64,000 nucleotides of DNA, taken from Nitrosomonas sp. Nm33. Lineage in GTDB: Bacteria > Pseudomonadota > Gammaproteobacteria > Burkholderiales > Nitrosomonadaceae. The stretch spans positions 1-64,000 of the forward strand of contig NZ_FNPJ01000006.1 in NCBI RefSeq assembly GCF_900107265.1, given 5' to 3'. Below, piece after piece: positions 8,063 through 17,514 of the stretch (position 1 is the stretch's first letter; every line of letters begins with the position of its first letter). The notes under the pieces are model-generated. The model was not told where the DNA came from. It searched no databases and saw only the letters and a list, made by a program, of their open reading frames with translations. The position numbers and the translations under genes are program-made.

Positions 8063-9616
8063 ATGACTGAGAAATTTAAGAGCACCTTACAGCACGCACA
8101 GGATCTTATTTATACCGGCAATCTAAATAAGGCAGCCAAAATACTTGATCCCTTAAAAGATGAGCATCCATTGTCACCCGATGTTGCCAAATTATGGTGC
8201 TCCATGGCAATGCGAGCTGGACGAGCATTGGATGTTCCTGCCTATGCGGCAAGTATCTATAACCATGTCCAAGGCGATTTCCAGAAAGCTCGCTGGGCGC
8301 AACTAATGGGAACAGCAAGCTTTCTCTTACTTGATTTGACAGCGGCTCATGCTCACTTTACTACCGCACTCAATCATTTGATGTCATTAGCCAAATCTGG
8401 GAAAGCTCCAGCCAAAAAAAAACAAGTGAAAGAACAAGCAGATACAGAAAATATTTTCACCTCTGGCAAAGCTGAACAGTTGTTATGGACAACCTGTGCA
8501 GAATTAGCATCACAAGGAATACCTGCTTTTCCTTTTGCTGGAACCTTGCTCGGTTTAGTTCGTAATGGTCATCTGCTAGAGTTTGATAAGGATCTGGATA
8601 TTGCAGTATGGATTGAATCCTGGGAAGCATGCTGCAAGGCCCTTGAAAAAATGGGATGGTCCAAGACACCAATGGGTTTCAACTACAGCAATTACCGCGA
8701 TTATGTGCACTCAGAAATTGGAATAACCCTTGATCTATGTGGTCTACAGCATAGAAGTGATCATAAGATTGTAGGAGGCTTCTCTTTGCCAGATCACCCG
8801 GCAGAATATCAACGGGTTTCAGTCTTTCCTAAATTCGATTTAATACAACACAGCACAGAGTATGGGAATGTATGGTTCCCTCAACCTCCCGAGAAAATTT
8901 TAACTGCCTTCTATGGTGATTGGCGTACCCCGAATCCCTATTGGGATACGGTCATATCTGCATTAAATCTTGAAAAATTTACTCTGTTGGTACGATGCTA
9001 TGCTTACCACCGTCTAACTCAGCGCTGGCTATCAGGAGATCTGATCAAAGCATGGTCTTATGCTCACCAAATAGCTCTGAAAGATCCTGATGATGTAACC
9101 ATTTTGCGCAGTCGCCAATGGCTAGAAAGAGCAATATCATATTTAGGCCAAGATATTCCATCATGGCCTAGGAATCGACCCCAGAAGCATGTTTATACAC
9201 GGATGGTGGCGGATTTGTTTCATGAGGGTCACGTCAATTTCTTACGGGAAGCACGCGCACTGGGCACTCATTTAACGGTTTGTGTCGTTTCAGACGCGCG
9301 GGTTCTTGAAAATAAAGGAAAACTCCCAGTCATGACTCAGGCCGAGCGTGCTGCAGTCGTTTCCGCTTGCAAGTACGTTGACGCGGTTATAACTGAGAGC
9401 CCCGTTCATACAACGCCAGAGTTTATGGAAAAACACGGCTTTGCAATTTATACGTTTGCCTGCGCTTCTGAGGAGGAGCGAATAGAAAAATATAAATTAT
9501 GCATGACGCTACCACACCATATGATTAAAGAAATCGACTATACACCGGGCATTTCTACTTCTGATCTTGTGCTGCGTATTTTAAATGGCGCAGGAAGTAC
9601 AAACAAAAAATCTTAA
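8063..9616 (+). CDS. TPR / LicD-like / cytidylyltransferase fusion (unit 2)
   Basis: Protein identical to the 1649-3202 product (517 residues). It has TPR-like helices at 1-110, a LicD-like nucleotidyltransferase centre with GTLLGLVRNG and the D175/D177/D179 cluster, and a C-terminal cytidylyltransferase with HEGH and ISTS motifs. Both copies are full-length with intact promoters, so dosage of this presumed surface-modifying enzyme should be doubled. Confidence 0.8.
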   Translation: MTEKFKSTLQHAQDLIYTGNLNKAAKILDPLKDEHPLSPDVAKLWCSMAMRAGRALDVPAYAASIYNHVQGDFQKARWAQLMGTASFLLLDLTAAHAHFTTALNHLMSLAKSGKAPAKKKQVKEQADTENIFTSGKAEQLLWTTCAELASQGIPAFPFAGTLLGLVRNGHLLEFDKDLDIAVWIESWEACCKALEKMGWSKTPMGFNYSNYRDYVHSEIGITLDLCGLQHRSDHKIVGGFSLPDHPAEYQRVSVFPKFDLIQHSTEYGNVWFPQPPEKILTAFYGDWRTPNPYWDTVISALNLEKFTLLVRCYAYHRLTQRWLSGDLIKAWSYAHQIALKDPDDVTILRSRQWLERAISYLGQDIPSWPRNRPQKHVYTRMVADLFHEGHVNFLREARALGTHLTVCVVSDARVLENKGKLPVMTQAERAAVVSACKYVDAVITESPVHTTPEFMEKHGFAIYTFACASEEERIEKYKLCMTLPHHMIKEIDYTPGISTSDLVLRILNGAGSTNKKS

Positions 9617-9677
9617 AATTAAACATAGGCTTACAAGACAATAACAATAGTTTGCATTTTTTCTATAAAAGCAAATA

Positions 9678-9699
9678 TAATTAATAATAATTCTCATTA
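9678..9699 (+). promoter_or_regulatory. Fur-box-like operator upstream of bfd (unit 2)
   Basis: Same AATTAATAATAATTCTCATT sequence as in unit 1, about 70 bp before the second bfd. Confidence 0.5.
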
Positions 9700-9767
9700 A
9701 CAATATTGTTTTCTTTATATTTATAAGAGCAAACAACTTTCAAACCAATCGACAAAAGGCGTATTTC

Positions 9768-9962
9768 ATGTATATTTGTGTCTGCAAGGGGGTTACTGAT
9801 CATGCAATTCGCGAAGCTGTTCTTCAAGGCGCTGAACGGATGCGTGATCTTAAAGTCAGTCTGGGTATTACCGAACAGTGTGGCATCTGTGCCTGCCACG
9901 CAAAAAATGTGCTCGATCAAGCGTTAATGCAAGAAACACCGACCCATCCCCCTGGCACCTAA
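9768..9962 (+). CDS. bfd: Bacterioferritin-associated ferredoxin Bfd (unit 2)
   Basis: Identical to the 3354-3548 product: 64 residues, with [2Fe-2S] ligands C4, C6, C38 and C41. It sits 35 bp before the second bfr and probably mobilises iron from both Bfr copies, since the proteins are the same. Confidence 0.93.
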   Translation: MYICVCKGVTDHAIREAVLQGAERMRDLKVSLGITEQCGICACHAKNVLDQALMQETPTHPPGT

Positions 9963-9997
9963 CCCTACTCCGAGTCAACCTGTCTAAGGAAACAATT

Positions 9998-10462
9998 ATG
10001 AAAGGGAATGCAGACATTATTAATTGGTTAAATCGTCAGCTATTAAATGAATTAACCGCGATCAATCAGTATTTTCTCCATGCCCGGATGTATAAAAACT
10101 GGGGATTTAACAAACTCGGCGAGTATGAATATCACGAATCTATCGAGGAAATGAAACACGCTGACAAACTCATTGAGCGTATCTTATTCCTGGATGGATT
10201 ACCCAATTTACAGGATCTAGAGAAGCTTTTGATCGGCGAATCGCCGCAGGAATGCGTGGCTTGTGATCTCACTCTGGAAAATACCGCACGTAAAACACTG
10301 CTCGCTGCGATTGCTGCCTGTGAAACAGCTCAGGATTATGTTTCGCGAGAAATTTTTGAACATATTCTTGAAGATACAGAAGAGCATATCGATTGGCTGG
10401 AAACACAATTAGATGTCATGCAAAAGGTTGGTATTCAGAACTGGTTACAAAGCCATATGTAA
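9998..10462 (+). CDS. bfr: Bacterioferritin (unit 2)
   Basis: Identical to the 3584-4048 product, including haem ligand M52 and the Thr at position 127 where E. coli Bfr has a ferroxidase Glu. The same start is chosen for the same reason: an AAGGA site and a standard N-terminus. With bfd it forms the iron storage and release pair of unit 2. Confidence 0.95.
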   Translation: MKGNADIINWLNRQLLNELTAINQYFLHARMYKNWGFNKLGEYEYHESIEEMKHADKLIERILFLDGLPNLQDLEKLLIGESPQECVACDLTLENTARKTLLAAIAACETAQDYVSREIFEHILEDTEEHIDWLETQLDVMQKVGIQNWLQSHM

Positions 10463-10472
10463 ATTTCTGTCT

Positions 10473-10497
10473 GTCGCTGGCATAAAACACCAGCGAC
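10473..10497 (+). terminator. Hairpin after bfr (unit 2)
   Basis: Copy of the 8-bp-stem hairpin GTCGCTGG / CCAGCGAC. It lacks a strong T-run. Confidence 0.5.
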
Positions 10498-10606
10498 ATT
10501 CTAGCCAGCCAGCCTCCCCTCCTCCCAGGCAAGCCAGCCAATAATCTTCACCTGACTCTATCAGAAAATTAATATGTAAGAAAACCAAAAAAAATCAAAT
10601 GAATAG

Positions 10607-10627
10607 TTTGATTTAGAAATGGAATAA
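10607..10627 (+). repeat. rep-A element, isolated right end (unit 2)
   Basis: Copy of the 4193-4213 remnant. Confidence 0.6.
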
Positions 10628-10630
10628 GAG

Positions 10631-10780
10631 ATATTCCCACTCGCCCTCAGCAAAATCAGTCGCTCCCCCTAATTTGAGTTACTCAGGTATTTTCCGGCTC
10701 TCTTTGATCAGTAAAATACGATCGATATAAATTGGTGTACGGAAAAAATTCGTACCATGAAAAACTGACAAATCCCTCCA
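10631..10780 (-). pseudogene. Decayed pyrC 3' fragment (unit 2)
   Basis: Copy of the 4217-4366 relic, collinear with the C-terminal end of the intact pyrC at 16447. It lies in the 470-bp gap between bfr and the permease gene. The remainder of that gap shows nothing else I can identify. Confidence 0.75.
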
Positions 10781-10935
10781 ACCAAAAACAAGAAAATACT
10801 GCATGAACGATTAATGGAAAAGATGCGATAATCGCCCAAGATAACCAAGATTCATTACCCATAATGGATGCACGTTGCAGTGTTCATCATCCATGTCGAT
10901 TGCTCACACAATGAGTCTATTAGAGGGGATGGCAA

Positions 10936-12072
10936 ATGAAAGGGATTCTGAAACTTGCCTTTAAGCTTCTCGTAAACGACAAAGGTAAATATGCCGCCTT
11001 ATTGGTGGGAATTACTTTTGCCGTGTTTCTCATGGTACAGATGACATCCATATTTACTGGTATTCTCACAAAAGCTTCCTCAACAGTCATTAACCTGGGA
11101 GCTCAAGTATGGGTGCTAGATCCAGCAGTAAATAACGTTGCAAGCAGCATCCCTATGCCCGATTATGTACTTGATGCCGTTCGCAGCATTGATGGTGTCA
11201 AATATGCTGTTCCATTATATTCCGGGGGTGCATTAGTCAAGCTTAAAAGTGGAACATTCCAATCCGTTACTGTTTTAGGCTTAGATGATAATAGTCTGGT
11301 CGGCCGCCCTGAACTGATCGAGGGTAAGATTGAAGATATCTATGCTGAAAATGCCTTCATCGTTGTTGAGGATACAGAAATTTCCAAATTAGAAAATCCT
11401 CGCTTAGGCACAGATTTTGAGCTTAATGATCATCGCGGCGTTATCGTGGGTATCGCCAAAGTAGCAAGTAGCGGCTTATTCGGAATTCCTACTCTTTATA
11501 CGACATATAGTAGAGCGATTCAGTATATCCCATCAACACGATATACGATTGCTTTTATTCTCGTTGAACCGAAAAGTAATGACGCAATTCCCCATATTCA
11601 AAACCAAGTCAAGCAGCTGGGATATGAGGCACTCACCGAAGTAGAATTCATGCAAAAAATTTCCGATTATTATAAATATAAAACCGGGCTGGGAACAAAT
11701 ATTTTCATCATGACGATTGTGAGCTTCCTGGTCGGCCTATCAATATCAGGACAAACATTCTATACCTTCATACTGGAAAATCTCGAAAAATTTGGTGCAC
11801 TGAAGGCAATTGGTATCAAGGGAAAAGAACTCGTTTATATGATTCTTTTTCAAGCTGCACTCGCAGCGGGTATTGGATATGGATTAGGAGTGGGTTTTTG
11901 TACTCTTATCATCACCATCGCAAAACTCAAAGTTCCAGATTATTCCGCCAATATTACTTTTACTACCCTGTCTTTTGCGTTTGTAATGGTTCTGATCATC
12001 GCTGGAATCTCGAGTTATGTTGGAATAAGGAAGGTGTTAAAGATTGAGCCTTTCGACATTTTTAGAAGCTGA
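10936..12072 (+). CDS. ABC exporter permease, DevC/MacB-FtsX type (unit 2)
   Basis: Identical to the 4522-5658 product, with one N-terminal and three C-terminal membrane helices around a periplasmic domain. This is the copy connected to a complete set of partners: ATPase (12218), full adaptor (12910) and outer-membrane channel (14183). Confidence 0.88.
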   Translation: MKGILKLAFKLLVNDKGKYAALLVGITFAVFLMVQMTSIFTGILTKASSTVINLGAQVWVLDPAVNNVASSIPMPDYVLDAVRSIDGVKYAVPLYSGGALVKLKSGTFQSVTVLGLDDNSLVGRPELIEGKIEDIYAENAFIVVEDTEISKLENPRLGTDFELNDHRGVIVGIAKVASSGLFGIPTLYTTYSRAIQYIPSTRYTIAFILVEPKSNDAIPHIQNQVKQLGYEALTEVEFMQKISDYYKYKTGLGTNIFIMTIVSFLVGLSISGQTFYTFILENLEKFGALKAIGIKGKELVYMILFQAALAAGIGYGLGVGFCTLIITIAKLKVPDYSANITFTTLSFAFVMVLIIAGISSYVGIRKVLKIEPFDIFRS

Positions 12073-12217
12073 ATCAAACTGACTTCAAAATCGGATAGTC
12101 AAAATATAGCTCATAGAATGAATGAGTTTAATTATGGAAACGCTATCTTGTCAGATAGAACGGCCATAAGCATTACCTGATTTAATTATTCCAGTTTTTT
12201 ATAAATTAAATAATGAC

Positions 12218-12913
12218 GTGAAGCCTGCAATCTCTGCTAATGAATTAACGAAATGGTTTGGTGAAGGTGATCTCAGAACCTTTGCGGTAAGAGAGGTCAG
12301 TTTCGAAGCTTACTTCGGGGAAATATTATTTATTGTAGGGCCATCAGGAAGCGGAAAAACGACATTATTGAGTATGATTTCTGGTGTGCTACGTCCAAAT
12401 TCGGGAACCGTAGCAATAGATTGTGTGGATATCTGGAAGCTGACACCAGATCAGATCGCTGAATTCCGATTAAACAAAGTTGGCTTTGTTTTCCAGGATT
12501 ATCATCTCTTTCCGCGCCTCACTACAGCCGAGAATGTCGCTATTCCTCTAATCCTGAAAAAACAGAACTGGGATGAATCCATCAAAGAAGCAGCACATTA
12601 CTTAGAGATTGTAGGGCTCAAAAACAAGGCGGATCTTCCGCCGGTGAAGTTGAGCGGTGGGGAGCAGCAACGTGTTGCATTAGCTAGAGCTTTGGTCAGT
12701 CAACCGGATTTAATGATCTTTGATGAGCCCACCGCCTCGCTGGATGGGGATACCGGACGGCGTATCATGGATTTTTTGAAAAACAACATTCTCACAGATA
12801 AGCGATGTATATTGATTGTTACTCACGATAATCGTATTTTTGAGTATGCCGACAGGATGATGAGAATGGAGGATGGCAAAATTGTCGGTATCGAGCAAGG
12901 GAGAAATGATTGA
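12218..12913 (+). CDS. ABC exporter ATPase, DevA/LolD type (unit 2)
   Basis: The 231 residues carry all ABC motifs (GPSGSGKTT, LSGGEQQRVALARAL, LMIFDEPTASLD). They differ from the unit 1 protein by Leu instead of Val in RIMDFLKNN, just after the D-loop region. The start is GTG and the TGA overlaps the TTG start of the adaptor, so the two are translationally coupled. Confidence 0.92.
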   Translation: MKPAISANELTKWFGEGDLRTFAVREVSFEAYFGEILFIVGPSGSGKTTLLSMISGVLRPNSGTVAIDCVDIWKLTPDQIAEFRLNKVGFVFQDYHLFPRLTTAENVAIPLILKKQNWDESIKEAAHYLEIVGLKNKADLPPVKLSGGEQQRVALARALVSQPDLMIFDEPTASLDGDTGRRIMDFLKNNILTDKRCILIVTHDNRIFEYADRMMRMEDGKIVGIEQGRND

Positions 12914-13998
12914 GAAACCAGATCATTATCGTCATTGCCATATGCGGAGTTATTGCTGGTTGGGTGAGCGCCTATCTATTCAGTACACAAAAGAAACCAC
13001 AACCACCTCTTTTCAATCCGGCGCCCAACCCTTATGCCAAGGGGATCTACTCGACGGGCATTATCGAGAGCTATCAACCCACAGGAGAAAATATCAATCT
13101 TTATCCAGAAGTTGCAGGCGTCATTACTCAAATTTTGGTGGCTGAAGGACAAGCCGTTAAGCAGGGAGAGTCTTTACTCCAAATAGATGACTCAATTCAA
13201 CGCGCAACTGTGGAGCAACAACGTGCACAATCCGAGGCAGCCTATGCGCTGCTGGAAGAATTAAAAGCCCAACCGAGAAAAGAAGTTCTGGAGGTTTCTA
13301 AAGCGCAACTGGATTTTGCGAGAGCAAATCTAAAAACTGCTGAAACCCAATTAGAAAAACTGCAAAACTCCCATGACATGGATCCCAAATCGGTCAGCAA
13401 AGATAGTCTGGATAATGCGATCAATGCCGCCAAGGTTGCCAAGGCCAGTCTTGAGATTGCCCAGAGAAATTACAATCTGACTAAGGCTGGAGCCTGGAGT
13501 TACGATATCCAAAGCCAGGAACGGCAATACATCGCTTTATCCAAAGCTTATCAGGCTGGCAGTGCTTTGCTGGCCAAGTATACTATTAGAGCACCAGTCA
13601 ATGGCGTCATCCTGTCAATAAGAGCTGCAGTGGGTAGCCATATATCACCACAAGGTGTCTATGATACCTACACAGAAAATTTCAAACCCATTATTGCCAT
13701 GGGTAATGCAGAAGACAATCTGGCCGTTAGATGCTATGTCGATGAGATCCTGATTCACCGACTTCCTGATGGATCAAAAATGAATGCACAAATGTCGATT
13801 CGAGGTACCAACATTCGTGTTCCTCTGCAATTCATTCGTTTGCAACCCTATGTTTCACCAAAGATCCAATTATCGAATCAACGAACAGAACGAGTGGATG
13901 TCAGAGTATTACCAGTTCTTTTTCAGTTTGAAAAACCAAAGGATTTTCAGTTGTACCCTGGTCAGCTGGTAGATGTTTATATCGAAGAGAGTGAATGA
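12910..13998 (+). CDS. HlyD/DevB-type periplasmic adaptor, intact
   Basis: This 362-residue membrane-fusion protein has an N-terminal anchor (about residues 4-24). A lipoyl half-motif follows (PEVAGVITQILVAEGQAVKQ), then a coiled-coil hairpin (about 100-215) and the second lipoyl half (IRAPVNGVILSIRAAVGSH). A C-terminal beta-barrel ends in YPGQLVDVYIEE. It bridges the inner-membrane permease and the TolC-type channel. TTG 12910 overlaps the ATPase stop. The repeat boundary at 13272/13273 falls inside the gene, and only this copy is complete, so all exporter function must pass through it. Confidence 0.92.
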   Translation: MRNQIIIVIAICGVIAGWVSAYLFSTQKKPQPPLFNPAPNPYAKGIYSTGIIESYQPTGENINLYPEVAGVITQILVAEGQAVKQGESLLQIDDSIQRATVEQQRAQSEAAYALLEELKAQPRKEVLEVSKAQLDFARANLKTAETQLEKLQNSHDMDPKSVSKDSLDNAINAAKVAKASLEIAQRNYNLTKAGAWSYDIQSQERQYIALSKAYQAGSALLAKYTIRAPVNGVILSIRAAVGSHISPQGVYDTYTENFKPIIAMGNAEDNLAVRCYVDEILIHRLPDGSKMNAQMSIRGTNIRVPLQFIRLQPYVSPKIQLSNQRTERVDVRVLPVLFQFEKPKDFQLYPGQLVDVYIEESE

Positions 13999-14018
13999 TA
14001 GCGAAAACCCAAGACCAT

Positions 14019-14133
14019 TTATTCCATTTCCAAATCAAATATGACGCCATGACGCGAAGACGAGCCGCAGACAGTATAAATAATACGGCAAGATAAAGCC
14101 GACAAAGTCAGGTTTAATTTAGGAATGGAATAA
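14019..14133. repeat. rep-A small inverted-repeat element
   Basis: 115 bp. TTATTCCATTTCCAAATCAAA at the left pairs with TTTAATTTAGGAATGGAATAA at the right. The interior CAGTATAAATAATACGGCAAG is shared with rep-A at 18390 and, inverted, at 19241. It lies between the adaptor and outer-membrane channel genes and may affect readthrough between them. Confidence 0.8.
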
Positions 14134-14182
14134 TAATGGATCTTGAAAGAAAGGGCGTACGTTGGAGAACGAGGACCCGTAA

Positions 14183-15733
14183 ATGTACGAACGTTTTTTT
14201 CATGTCAAGGCAAAGTGCATAGTAGGCGGACTTTGGGTAGTCTGGCTACTGACAGCTACAGGTTGTGCTGTTGGACCCGATTTTGTTCGCCCGCAACCAC
14301 CAGAGACTGATCGCTATATACCTGGCAAACAATTGCAAGAGACCGTCTCGGTAGATGATCAGATCCAGTATTTTGAGTACGGTGCTGAGATTGCAGCTGA
14401 TTGGTGGCAGCTATTCAAGTCTCCCAAGCTAGATGCATTGGTGAAGGAGGCAATCACCAATAATTCAACCTTACAAGCGGCACAGGCAGCTTTACAGCAA
14501 AGCCAGGATAATTTGCGCGCAGGTTATGGGACTTTCTATCCGCAGATTGATCTCACAGGAGGGGTAAGTCGCCAAAAATTCTCGACTGCTCGCTTTGGGA
14601 TCCCTGCTAGCGCAGTATTCAATCTTTACACACTTTCTGCCACCGTTAGTTATACCCTAGATGTATTTGGAGGCCAGCGGCGTACTGTAGAGAGCCTCAG
14701 CGCCAAGAGGGATATGCAACGCTATACAGTACTAGCTACCTATTTGACTTTAATTGGCAATATAGTGAATACCGTGATTGCCCGGGCAGCTTACGAAGCT
14801 CAGATTCAAACAACCCAGCAATTGATTGAATCACAGCAAGCGCAAATCAAGCTTACTGAATTCCAGTTGCAAGCAGGCATCATCACCTACGAAAGTCTAG
14901 TCAACTTGAGAACACAGCTCGAAGTACTGGAGGCCTCGCTCCCCCTGCTCAAACAAAAGTACAGCCAAGCAGAGCACCTACTTGCTACATTGATCGGTCA
15001 GCTCCCAGGAGAGCGTGAGCTTCCAAGAATAGATTTGGCTGACCTCTCATTGCCCACTAACCTACCCCTGACGCTACCTTCCAGCTTGGTACGCCAGCGC
15101 CCTGATATTTTACTGGCTGAGGCTCAGTTACATGAAAACAGCGCTAATATTGGTATTGCTACTGCAGCTATGTTTCCCAGTTTCACCTTGAGTGGTACTT
15201 ATGGTCAAAATAACCGCAATCTCCTGGACATTTTTCTAAGTAGTGGTAACTTCTGGAGCATCGGCACCAATTTTGTTGCACCGTTATTTCGTGGTGGCAT
15301 CTTATGGTTTCAGCGTAAAGCGGCAATCGATGCCTATGAACAATCCCGTGCACAATATCGTCAAACTATCCTTGATGCCTTGGGTCAGGTGGCTGATGTT
15401 TTGCTTGCATTGAAATATGACGCTGAAGCACTGCAACATCAGTCACAAGAACTTAATTTAGTGCAAGAAAGGATGCAGTTAATACAGACTAATTATCAGG
15501 CGGGTCTCGTTAATTACCAACAAGTTTTAATTACACAAAGTCAGTATTTTCAAAGCAAGTTAAACTACCTCCAAACATTAGCCCTGCGTTTCCAAGACAC
15601 TGCCGCTTTATTTGTGGCGCTGGGTGGCGGATGGTGGAATTTTGAAGAGAAAAAACTATCATCCCGAGATAGCGAAATCTTATTCGATGTTCAGCTACTA
15701 GAAGAAACGGGTAAAGTAAAAATGGAGCACTGA
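14183..15733 (+). CDS. TolC/NodT-family outer-membrane efflux lipoprotein
   Basis: The 516-residue precursor has a lipobox LLTATGC with C28 as the acylated residue. Two OEP repeats follow, rich in long amphipathic helices (for example LVKEAITNNSTLQAAQAALQ and the IDAYEQSRAQYRQTILDALG region). The motif VGPDF.RP directly after the Cys is the NodT/CusC hallmark. It forms the trimeric exit duct of the tripartite pump whose permease, ATPase and adaptor lie upstream. It is separated from the adaptor by 184 bp containing a rep-A element, so it may have its own promoter. It lies outside the repeated unit. Confidence 0.9.
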   Translation: MYERFFHVKAKCIVGGLWVVWLLTATGCAVGPDFVRPQPPETDRYIPGKQLQETVSVDDQIQYFEYGAEIAADWWQLFKSPKLDALVKEAITNNSTLQAAQAALQQSQDNLRAGYGTFYPQIDLTGGVSRQKFSTARFGIPASAVFNLYTLSATVSYTLDVFGGQRRTVESLSAKRDMQRYTVLATYLTLIGNIVNTVIARAAYEAQIQTTQQLIESQQAQIKLTEFQLQAGIITYESLVNLRTQLEVLEASLPLLKQKYSQAEHLLATLIGQLPGERELPRIDLADLSLPTNLPLTLPSSLVRQRPDILLAEAQLHENSANIGIATAAMFPSFTLSGTYGQNNRNLLDIFLSSGNFWSIGTNFVAPLFRGGILWFQRKAAIDAYEQSRAQYRQTILDALGQVADVLLALKYDAEALQHQSQELNLVQERMQLIQTNYQAGLVNYQQVLITQSQYFQSKLNYLQTLALRFQDTAALFVALGGGWWNFEEKKLSSRDSEILFDVQLLEETGKVKMEH

Positions 15734-15741
15734 GTTAAATT

Positions 15742-16320
15742 ACCTCCGGCAGAGCCGGAGGCTTATTTCTGTTAGCCCCTCAAGGGGGCAAGAATTGGCG
15801 CCACCTAAAGGTGGCATCACATACCAAGCTTGAGCTGATCATAATGTTCATCCTCCTTCTCTTGATGTCGGATATATTCTCTAACCATCTCTTCATCCAA
15901 CCCTGCGGTCGATACAAAATAACCACGCGCCCAAAAACTTTCACCTGTGAAATTCCTCGATTCCCCCATAAACTTTCGTGCTATCGATATTGCACTTTTC
16001 CCCTTGATATACCCTACTACGTAAGACACTGAGTACTTCGGCGGAATACTAATGCACATATGTACATGATCAGGCATTCTTTCTGCTCAGCTAACTCGTG
16101 CAATACCTTCCCAAGGTGCTTTCGTATTACTCCAAATATCACCTTTTTCCTTCTCTTCGGAATAAATACAACGTGGTACTTACAGTCCCATGTTGTATGG
16201 GCCAAACTCTGATAATCTCTCATTTGATTCTCCTGGCTCTTGATCAAGCTAAAAGAATCAAGGTGACCGTATCACACGGTCAAACCTTTAATAGTCCCCC
16301 GGCAAAGCCGGGGGATTACC
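15742..16320 (-). mobile_element. IS200/IS605-family element, degenerate
   Basis: The element encodes a damaged Y1 transposase on the minus strand. Similar GC-rich hairpins sit at both edges: CCTCCGGC-aga-GCCGGAGG at 15743-15761 and CCCCCGGC-aaa-GCCGGGGG at 16296-16314. A further hairpin lies at 15800-15815. Such elements lack terminal inverted repeats and use subterminal hairpins, as seen here. Exact ends are approximate. The 15743 hairpin, followed by TTATTT, may also terminate transcription of the outer-membrane channel gene. Confidence 0.8.
15817..16247 (-). pseudogene. IS200-type TnpA transposase, broken
   Basis: The N-terminal part reads MRDYQSLAHTTWDCKYHVVF...LAEQKEC in one frame (likely start at 16223). 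The C-terminal part reads MPDHVHMCISIPPKYSVS...FWARGYFVSTAG...DQLKL in another. HVH is the HUH metal site and the Tyr in ARGYFVST is the nucleophile. In intact relatives about eight residues (a CRIxEGHL-like stretch) separate QKE from MPDHVHM. Here they are missing and the frame shifts, which fits a small deletion between repeated ATGCCTGA-like bases. It is therefore inactive unless complemented in trans. Confidence 0.85.
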
Positions 16321-16357
16321 TCGTTTATTTATTTTTCTCCCTTCAACAAATCCATCC

Positions 16358-16447
16358 AACCTGGATTCCTTAGTTAGATGGGATGAAAAGATTATAATAT
16401 TCATAATGTTAATACCAACATGAGTGATCAACTAAGGAATCCAGGTT
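16358..16447. repeat. Short rep-B element (90 bp) at the pyrC stop
   Basis: A perfect 18-bp inverted repeat, AACCTGGATTCCTTAGTT and its complement, bounds 90 bp. Inside the right end, the inverted sequence TTAACATTATGAATATTATA matches the rep-B element at 18498. The left end (GATGGGATG) matches the other rep-B end. It looks like an internal-deletion form. Its last T supplies the final base of the pyrC TGA stop. Confidence 0.8.
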
Positions 16448-17490
16448 CAAACCAATATCTTCCAGGAAAGGTATTCACCCGAGCGCAGCGGAACCAGTGA
16501 TTCTTCCCCAAATTTTAGTTGCTCAGGAATTTTCCAGCTTTCCTTGATCAGGGTCACACGATCAGTATTACGCGGTAGGCGGTAAAAATCCGCACCATGA
16601 AAGCTGGCAAATGCTTCCAGCTTATCCAGTGCACCTGCTTGTTCAAAGGCTTCTGCGTAAAATTCAATCGCTGCATGGGCAGTATAAATGCCCGCACATC
16701 CACAGGCACTTTCCTTACTCGATACTGGATGCGGAGCACTATCTGTGCCAAGGAAGAATTTGGGATGACCACTGGTCGCGGCCTCAATCAAGGCAAGGCG
16801 GTGAGTTTCCCGTTTCAAAACAGGCAAACAATAATGATGAGGTCGGATACCACCTAAAAATAGAGCATTGCGATTGAACAACAAGTGATGAGCAGTAATA
16901 GTAGCCGCGATATTTTTCGGGGCTGCACGTACAAACTCGACAGCTTCACGCGTCGTGATATGCTCGAATACGATGCGCAACCTCGGAAAATGTTGTATAA
17001 GCGGCTGCAGCACCCGATCGATAAAAACGCTTTCTCGATCGAATACATCGATCTCAGTGTCAGTTACTTCACCATGCACCAACAGTGGCATACCAAGCTG
17101 TTCCATTATTTCTAAGGTTGCTAAGCATCTTGCAATATCCGTCACACCGGCATCGGAGTTAGTCGTCGCACCAGCGGGATAGAGTTTGACTGCATGCACA
17201 ATACCACTCTCTTTAGCCCGTCTGATTTCTGCTGGAGGAGTATTGTCAGTCAGGTAAAGGGTCATGAGCGGTTCGAAATGTTCCTGCATAGTCTCCGGCA
17301 AGGCCGCAAGAATACGTGCTCGATAGGCTGCTGCCATCTCAACGGTGACAATCGGTGGTCTGAGATTGGGCATGATGATCGCTCGGGCAAACTGTCGAGC
17401 AGTATTAGGCAAGATATCCTGCATTTGCTTGCCATCACGCAAATGCAAATGCCAATCGTCAGGGCGAGTAAATGTTAGAGTTGTTCCCAT
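16447..17490 (-). CDS. pyrC: Dihydroorotase PyrC
   Basis: This 347-residue, class II (homodimeric) dihydroorotase closes carbamoyl-aspartate to dihydroorotate, step 3 of pyrimidine synthesis. HLHLRDG near residue 14 gives the first zinc His pair. The bridging carboxylated Lys is in [16 protein letters not shown], further His ligands are in LVHGEVT and EHITT, and the catalytic Asp is in GTDSAPH. Length is normal. It sits 24 bp after rsmI and probably shares its transcript. The stop codon overlaps a rep-B terminus. A decayed relative of its 3' end occurs in both 6.4-kb units. Confidence 0.95.
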   Translation of the reverse strand: MGTTLTFTRPDDWHLHLRDGKQMQDILPNTARQFARAIIMPNLRPPIVTVEMAAAYRARILAALPETMQEHFEPLMTLYLTDNTPPAEIRRAKESGIVHAVKLYPAGATTNSDAGVTDIARCLATLEIMEQLGMPLLVHGEVTDTEIDVFDRESVFIDRVLQPLIQHFPRLRIVFEHITTREAVEFVRAAPKNIAATITAHHLLFNRNALFLGGIRPHHYCLPVLKRETHRLALIEAATSGHPKFFLGTDSAPHPVSSKESACGCAGIYTAHAAIEFYAEAFEQAGALDKLEAFASFHGADFYRLPRNTDRVTLIKESWKIPEQLKFGEESLVPLRSGEYLSWKILV

Positions 17491-17514
17491 AAAAGTGTCA
17501 CGAGTCTTTGATAG

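Larger units (their letters stand above)
6859..13272. repeat. 6414-bp tandem repeat, unit 2
   Basis: This is the second head-to-tail copy. It starts with the sequence found just after the IS481 transposase stop but lacks the transposase itself. Its right edge runs without interruption into the rest of the adaptor gene (13273 onward), so the right flank looks ancestral. The left edge (AAAAGCCCAA joined to ATTTCTTACAAA) is the novel junction. Confidence 0.97.
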
